Part shown: positions 13,900-18,033 of the stretch, piece after piece | Numbering within the stretch: position 1 is the stretch's first letter | Layout: every line of letters begins with the position of its first letter | Assembly (NCBI GenBank): GCA_934351705.1 | Contig: CAKRJK010000004.1 | Location: 1-18,033, forward strand | Length of the DNA: 18,033 bases | Direction: 5' to 3' | Origin: an uncultured Lachnospiraceae bacterium | Lineage (GTDB): Bacteria; Bacillota; Clostridia; Lachnospirales; Lachnospiraceae | Notes under the pieces: generated by a model | The model's database searches: none | Told to the model about the DNA's origin: nothing | The model's input: only the letters and a program-made list of their open reading frames with translations | Translations under genes and position numbers: made by a program

Positions 13900-16374
13900 T
13901 TACTCCTCAATCACACTCATATCTACCGTAATCTTATCCAAATGCCAAATATCATCCACATATTCCTGAATGGTTCTGTCAGATGAGAATTTGCCGGAGT
14001 TTGCCACGTTTAAGATCGCACTCTTTGCCCAGCCAGCTTCGTCTTTGTATGCCTCCATCACACGTTTTTGTGCTTCGGCATAGGAGCGGAAGTCTGCCAG
14101 GATAAAGTAAGTATCTGCAAACTGTGTACACTGTGTATTTAACAGAGAGTTATACAGGTCACGGAATAATTCCGGATCGTTCTGTGAGTAGAATCCGTTA
14201 ATCAACTGCATTAATACTTTGCGGATATCCTGATCCTGATTGAAAATATCCATCGGATTGTAATCTCTGTTGTGTTCATGTGCAATAACTTCTTCGGAAC
14301 TCATACCAAAGATGAATGCATTCTCTTTTCCTACTTCTTCTACGATTTCTACGTTTGCTCCGTCCATCGTTCCGAGTGTCAGCGCACCGTTCAGCATGAA
14401 CTTCATGTTACCTGTTCCGGAAGCCTCTTTACTTGCCGTGGAAATCTGCTCGGATACATCAGAAGCCGCAAATACCCACTCTGCCAGTGACACGCGGTAG
14501 TCTTCCAAAAATACCACCTTAATCTTGCCATTGATGCTCTGGTCATTGTTGATGACATCTGCAACACTGTTGATCAGCTTAATCGTCAGTTTTGCATTTT
14601 TATATCCTGCTGCTGCCTTTGCTCCGAAAATAAAGGTTCTCGGATAGAAGTCCATTTCAGGATGCTCTTTTAATTCATTATACAGATACATGACGTGAAG
14701 GATATTTAAAAGCTGACGTTTGTACTCATGCAATCTCTTAACCTGTACGTCAAAGATAGAACGAGGATCTACCTCTACCCCGTTATGCTCTTTGATATAT
14801 GCCGCAAGACGCAGTTTGTTCTGGTACTTGATTTGCATAAATTCCTGCTGTGCTTTCTTGTCATCTGCATAGATTTCCAACTTTTTCAAATGGCTCAGAT
14901 TGGTGATCCAGTCATCCCCGATTTTGTTGTTTACCCAGTCTGCAAGAAGCGGATTTCCATGCATTAAGAAACGACGCTGTGTAATTCCGTTTGTCTTGTT
15001 GTTGAACTTCTTAGGGAACATCTCATAGAAATCCTTCAACTCCTGGTTTTTCAAAATCTCTGTATGTAATCTTGCCACACCGTTGACTGAATATCCTGCT
15101 GCGATTGCAAGGTGTGCCATCTTCACCTGTCCGTCATATACGATTGCCATCTTCTGGATCTTTTCCTGATTGTTCGGGAATTTTTCCTGGATTGATAACA
15201 GGAATCTGCGGTTGATCTCCTCTACAATCTGGTAAATTCTAGGCAGTAATCTTGAGAAAATCTCGATTGGCCATTTTTCCAACGCCTCTGCCATGATGGT
15301 GTGATTGGTGTATGCACAGGTCTTGGTGGTAATCTCCCATGCCTCTTCCCACTCTAAACCTTCTTCATCTAACAGAATTCTCATCAACTCTGCGACTGCT
15401 ACGGTTGGGTGCGTATCATTCAACTGGAAGGTTACTTTTTCCGGTAATTTATGAATATCGGTGTGGTGCTTTTTAAATCTTGCCACTGCACGCTGTACGC
15501 TCGCAGAAACAAAGAAATACTGCTGTTTTAAACGAAGCTCTTTTCCTGCGATGTGATTGTCGTTCGGATAGAGAACCTCTACCAAGTTTTTCGCAAGGTT
15601 TTCTTCCTCGACTGCCTTGCGGTAATCACCTTTGTCAAAGGAATCCAGCTCAAAACAATTAGTCGGCTCTGCATCCCAGATCATCAGGGTGTTTACAACA
15701 TTGTTGCCGTATCCTACGATTGGCATATCGTATGGAACCGCATTGACAGACTGGTATCCTTCATGGATGAATTTTGTTCTGCCGTTCTCTGCTGCCTCCG
15801 CTCTGACATAGCCACCGAATTTTACTTCGTATACATATTCCGGTCTTCTCATCTCAAACGGATAGCCGTTCTTTAACCAGTTATCCGGTACTTCCACCTG
15901 AAAACCGTTCTCGATTTTTTGTTTGAACATTCCGTAACGATAACGGATTCCGCATCCGTAAGCCGCATAACCCAGAGTCGCCAAAGACTCCATAAAGCAG
16001 GCTGCCAGACGTCCCAGACCGCCGTTGCCGAGTGCCGGATCCGGCTCCTGATCCTCGATAACGTCAAGGTTCAGTCCCATTTCCTCTAATGCTTCTTTTA
16101 CTTCCTGATAACATTTTAAGTTGATCAGGTTATTTCCCAATGCACGGCCCATCAAAAATTCCATGGACATATAGTAAACCATCTTCGGATCCTGTGTATC
16201 ATAAACTTTCTGTGTTGCAAGCCACTCATCAATAATGACATCTTTTACCACAAAACAGACTGCCTGAAAAATCTCCTGTTGTGATGCTTCTTTAATCGGT
16301 TTACGGTAAAGATTTTTCACACTGTCCTGAACATCTTTCATGAACTCTTCTTTGTTAAACATTTTCTCTTTCAT
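13900..16374 (-). CDS. glgP: Glycogen/maltodextrin phosphorylase
   Basis: An 824-residue GT35 enzyme that cleaves alpha-1,4-glucan with phosphate to give glucose 1-phosphate, for glycogen or maltodextrin use in the cytoplasm. Conserved blocks run through the whole length: EDQEPDPALGNGGLGRLAACFMES near the N terminus, QLNDTHPT, DVQVKRLHEYKRQ, and the pyridoxal-phosphate motif EASGTGNMKF with K658 as the cofactor lysine. The length is normal. The frame is open to 16434, but AGGAGG (16388-16383) is only 2 nt from the ATG at 16380 and 8 nt from the ATG at 16374, so 16374 (MKEKMFNKEEF) is preferred. It appears monocistronic, with terminators on both sides. GlgP and MalP cannot be told apart here. 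Confidence 0.95.
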   Translation of the reverse strand: MKEKMFNKEEFMKDVQDSVKNLYRKPIKEASQQEIFQAVCFVVKDVIIDEWLATQKVYDTQDPKMVYYMSMEFLMGRALGNNLINLKCYQEVKEALEEMGLNLDVIEDQEPDPALGNGGLGRLAACFMESLATLGYAAYGCGIRYRYGMFKQKIENGFQVEVPDNWLKNGYPFEMRRPEYVYEVKFGGYVRAEAAENGRTKFIHEGYQSVNAVPYDMPIVGYGNNVVNTLMIWDAEPTNCFELDSFDKGDYRKAVEEENLAKNLVEVLYPNDNHIAGKELRLKQQYFFVSASVQRAVARFKKHHTDIHKLPEKVTFQLNDTHPTVAVAELMRILLDEEGLEWEEAWEITTKTCAYTNHTIMAEALEKWPIEIFSRLLPRIYQIVEEINRRFLLSIQEKFPNNQEKIQKMAIVYDGQVKMAHLAIAAGYSVNGVARLHTEILKNQELKDFYEMFPKKFNNKTNGITQRRFLMHGNPLLADWVNNKIGDDWITNLSHLKKLEIYADDKKAQQEFMQIKYQNKLRLAAYIKEHNGVEVDPRSIFDVQVKRLHEYKRQLLNILHVMYLYNELKEHPEMDFYPRTFIFGAKAAAGYKNAKLTIKLINSVADVINNDQSINGKIKVVFLEDYRVSLAEWVFAASDVSEQISTASKEASGTGNMKFMLNGALTLGTMDGANVEIVEEVGKENAFIFGMSSEEVIAHEHNRDYNPMDIFNQDQDIRKVLMQLINGFYSQNDPELFRDLYNSLLNTQCTQFADTYFILADFRSYAEAQKRVMEAYKDEAGWAKSAILNVANSGKFSSDRTIQEYVDDIWHLDKITVDMSVIEE

Positions 16375-16434
16375 AGACATATCCTCCTTGATTCCTTTGG
16401 AAGTTAATTTCTGCCGCCTTCTTATCTTATGCAC

Positions 16435-16476
16435 AAAAAAGGGGAGTTTGCCCTCTTCGGTCGAACTCCTCTTTTT
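16435..16476 (-). terminator. Rho-independent terminator of ileS
   Basis: On the minus strand GAGGAGTT (16471-16464) pairs with AACTCCCC (16448-16441) with one mismatch, followed by six T residues (16440-16435). It lies 11 nt after the ileS stop. Confidence 0.8.
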
Positions 16477-16486
16477 ATCAATTTAA

Positions 16487-18033
16487 TTATTTTTTCTGAA
16501 CACCCAGTAAAACAGCTTCACCATTAATCTTCCATTCCTTTTGATACCCATTTACGCTGCCTTTGGTAATCTCATCTGCCAAAACAACGCTCTTAATGTT
16601 TTCACCATATTTCTGGAATACTTTATCTACATTTTCAGAAGCCTCAAATGTCACAGTGATTCGGTCAGTTACTTCAAAATCTGCTTCCTTCCGCATGGTT
16701 TGCAATTTGCTGATAATCTCACGTACCATTCCTTCTTCTACCAGCTCCGGCGTCAGGTTGGTATCCATTACGACGGTGATCTCATTGTCTCCGTCTGATA
16801 CATAGCCCTCGGTCTGTGCCATGCTAATCAACAAATCCTCTTCACATAATACAACTTCACTGCTGATGTTGTCAAGCGTGATAGATCCTTTGTCCTTTAA
16901 CTCTGCCATTGCCGCATTGCCGTCCAAAGAAGCCAGTGTTTCCTGGATCTGTTTTAAATATTTTCCGTACTTCGGTCCTACCGTACGAAGCTGTGGCTTG
17001 AATGTATAGCTTGTAAAGGCACTGACATCATCCGTAAAGTTTACTTTTTTCACATTCAGCTCATCCGCAATGATTTCCGTAAAGTAGTCTGATAAGGTAA
17101 ATCCTGCTTTTACATACATATTGCCGATTGGCTGTTTTGTCTTGATGTTTGCCGCATTTCTGCATGCACGGCCGATCACTACGACCTTCAGAACCGCATC
17201 CATGTTGTCCTCTAACTCTTTGTCGATGAATTTCTCATCCGCAACCGGATAATCACATAAATGGATACTCTCAGGAGCGTCTTTGTCAAGATTTCTGACT
17301 AAGTTCTGATAAATATCCTCTGTCATGAACGGGATCATCGGTGCTGCGGTCTTTGCAACAGTGACAAGTGCGGTATAAAGTGTCATGTAAGCATTGATCT
17401 TATCCTGCTCCATGCCTTTTGCCCAGAAACGGTCACGTGTTCTTCTGACATACCAGTTACTCATCTCATCCACAAAGGCATCCAATGCTCTTGCCGCCTC
17501 CGGGATTCTGTAATTGCCGAGGTTGTCATCCACCGTCTTAACCAATGTGTTGAGTTTGGACAACAGCCATTTATCCATAACGGCTAATTTATCATAATCT
17601 AATGTATATTTTGTCGCATCAAACTGATCAATCTCCGCATACAGCACATAGAACGCATAGGTGTTCCATAAGGTTGACATAAATTTACGCTGTCCCTCCT
17701 GTACCGCTTTTCCGTGGAAACGGTTCGGAAGCCACGGAGCAGAGTTGATATAGAAATACCAGCGGATTGCATCGGCACCGTATTTCTCTAATGCATCAAA
17801 CGGATCGACTGCATTTCCTTTCGACTTACTCATCTTCTGTCCGTTCTCGTCCTGTACGTGACCTAATACGATAACATTCTCATATGGTGCTTTGTTAAAT
17901 AATAATGTGGACTCTGCCATCAGGGAATAGAACCATCCTCGTGTCTGGTCTACCGCCTCGGAGATAAACTGTGCAGGGAACTGCTGCTCGAACAGGTCTT
18001 TATTCTCAAACGGATAGTGATGCTGTGCAAAAG
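16487..18033 (-). CDS. ileS: Isoleucyl-tRNA synthetase, C-terminal part (gene runs off the window)
   Basis: A class I aminoacyl-tRNA synthetase that charges tRNA-Ile. About 514 residues are visible. Reading continues past the internal Met at 17920 to the window edge (FPAQFISEAVDQTRGWFYSL comes before it), so the gene is 5'-partial and 17920 is not the start. The KMSKS ATP loop is at 17822-17836, followed by YGADAIRWYFY and the anticodon-binding alpha-helical domain (NWYVRRTRDRFW). The C terminus ends in GVQKK with no paired CxxC zinc-binding motif. Together with the sequence style this suggests the longer, eukaryote-like IleS2 class rather than zinc-bearing IleS1; that class is linked to mupirocin insensitivity in other bacteria (inference here). 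Confidence 0.95.
   Translation of the reverse strand, partial: FAQHHYPFENKDLFEQQFPAQFISEAVDQTRGWFYSLMAESTLLFNKAPYENVIVLGHVQDENGQKMSKSKGNAVDPFDALEKYGADAIRWYFYINSAPWLPNRFHGKAVQEGQRKFMSTLWNTYAFYVLYAEIDQFDATKYTLDYDKLAVMDKWLLSKLNTLVKTVDDNLGNYRIPEAARALDAFVDEMSNWYVRRTRDRFWAKGMEQDKINAYMTLYTALVTVAKTAAPMIPFMTEDIYQNLVRNLDKDAPESIHLCDYPVADEKFIDKELEDNMDAVLKVVVIGRACRNAANIKTKQPIGNMYVKAGFTLSDYFTEIIADELNVKKVNFTDDVSAFTSYTFKPQLRTVGPKYGKYLKQIQETLASLDGNAAMAELKDKGSITLDNISSEVVLCEEDLLISMAQTEGYVSDGDNEITVVMDTNLTPELVEEGMVREIISKLQTMRKEADFEVTDRITVTFEASENVDKVFQKYGENIKSVVLADEITKGSVNGYQKEWKINGEAVLLGVQKK

Noticed and set aside
1..18033. CRISPR arrays, tRNA, rRNA genes and transposase genes
   Set aside because: No regularly spaced repeats, no cloverleaf-like sequence and no transposase motifs were recognised on reading both strands.

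Overview
The window looks like a chromosomal segment of an anaerobic Firmicute, most likely a Lachnospiraceae-type Clostridium relative. The reasons are consensus AGGAGG ribosome sites, moderate GC, a NiaR-type repressor, a Clostridia-style dnaE-pfkA-rRNA methyltransferase order, and proteins that read like gut clostridial homologues. The assignment is an inference from protein and signal character, not from a database match.

Layout. 1-545: niaR repressor, ending in a bidirectional terminator. 543-5833 (minus): a housekeeping cluster, dnaE, pfkA and a SpoU/TrmH methyltransferase, with a promoter before dnaE. 5932-6139: a giant imperfect palindrome between dnaE and the next operon. 6180-8423 (minus): a polar amino acid ABC operon in the order binding protein, permease, ATPase. 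Its binding protein appears circularly permuted. 8548-9702 (minus): a protein with EF-hand-like calcium loops.

10045-11616 is a decayed oxidoreductase locus. A GntR/FadR-type regulator (plus) and a ferredoxin-reductase-like gene (minus) have both lost their 3' ends at one junction. The phytoene-desaturase-like FAD gene beside them has a large in-frame internal deletion. The regulator promoter and the oxidoreductase promoter region share an identical 19-nt sequence holding the palindrome TGGTCTGACCA, so the regulatory circuit is still readable.

11804-13797 (minus) is a self-contained AT-rich retron. In transcription order it has a consensus sigma-A promoter, a 144-nt msr-msd RNA bounded by perfect 13-nt a1/a2 repeats, a reverse transcriptase with retron motifs fused to a C-terminal TOPRIM domain, and two terminators in tandem. 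This is the clearest accessory (probably anti-phage) system in the window. 13900-16374 (minus): glycogen phosphorylase with its own terminator. 16487-18033 (minus): the C-terminal part of isoleucyl-tRNA synthetase, which runs off the window.

The main points for a second look are the retron and its RNA, the permuted binding protein, the roughly 200-bp palindrome, and the double-deletion scar with its surviving operators.
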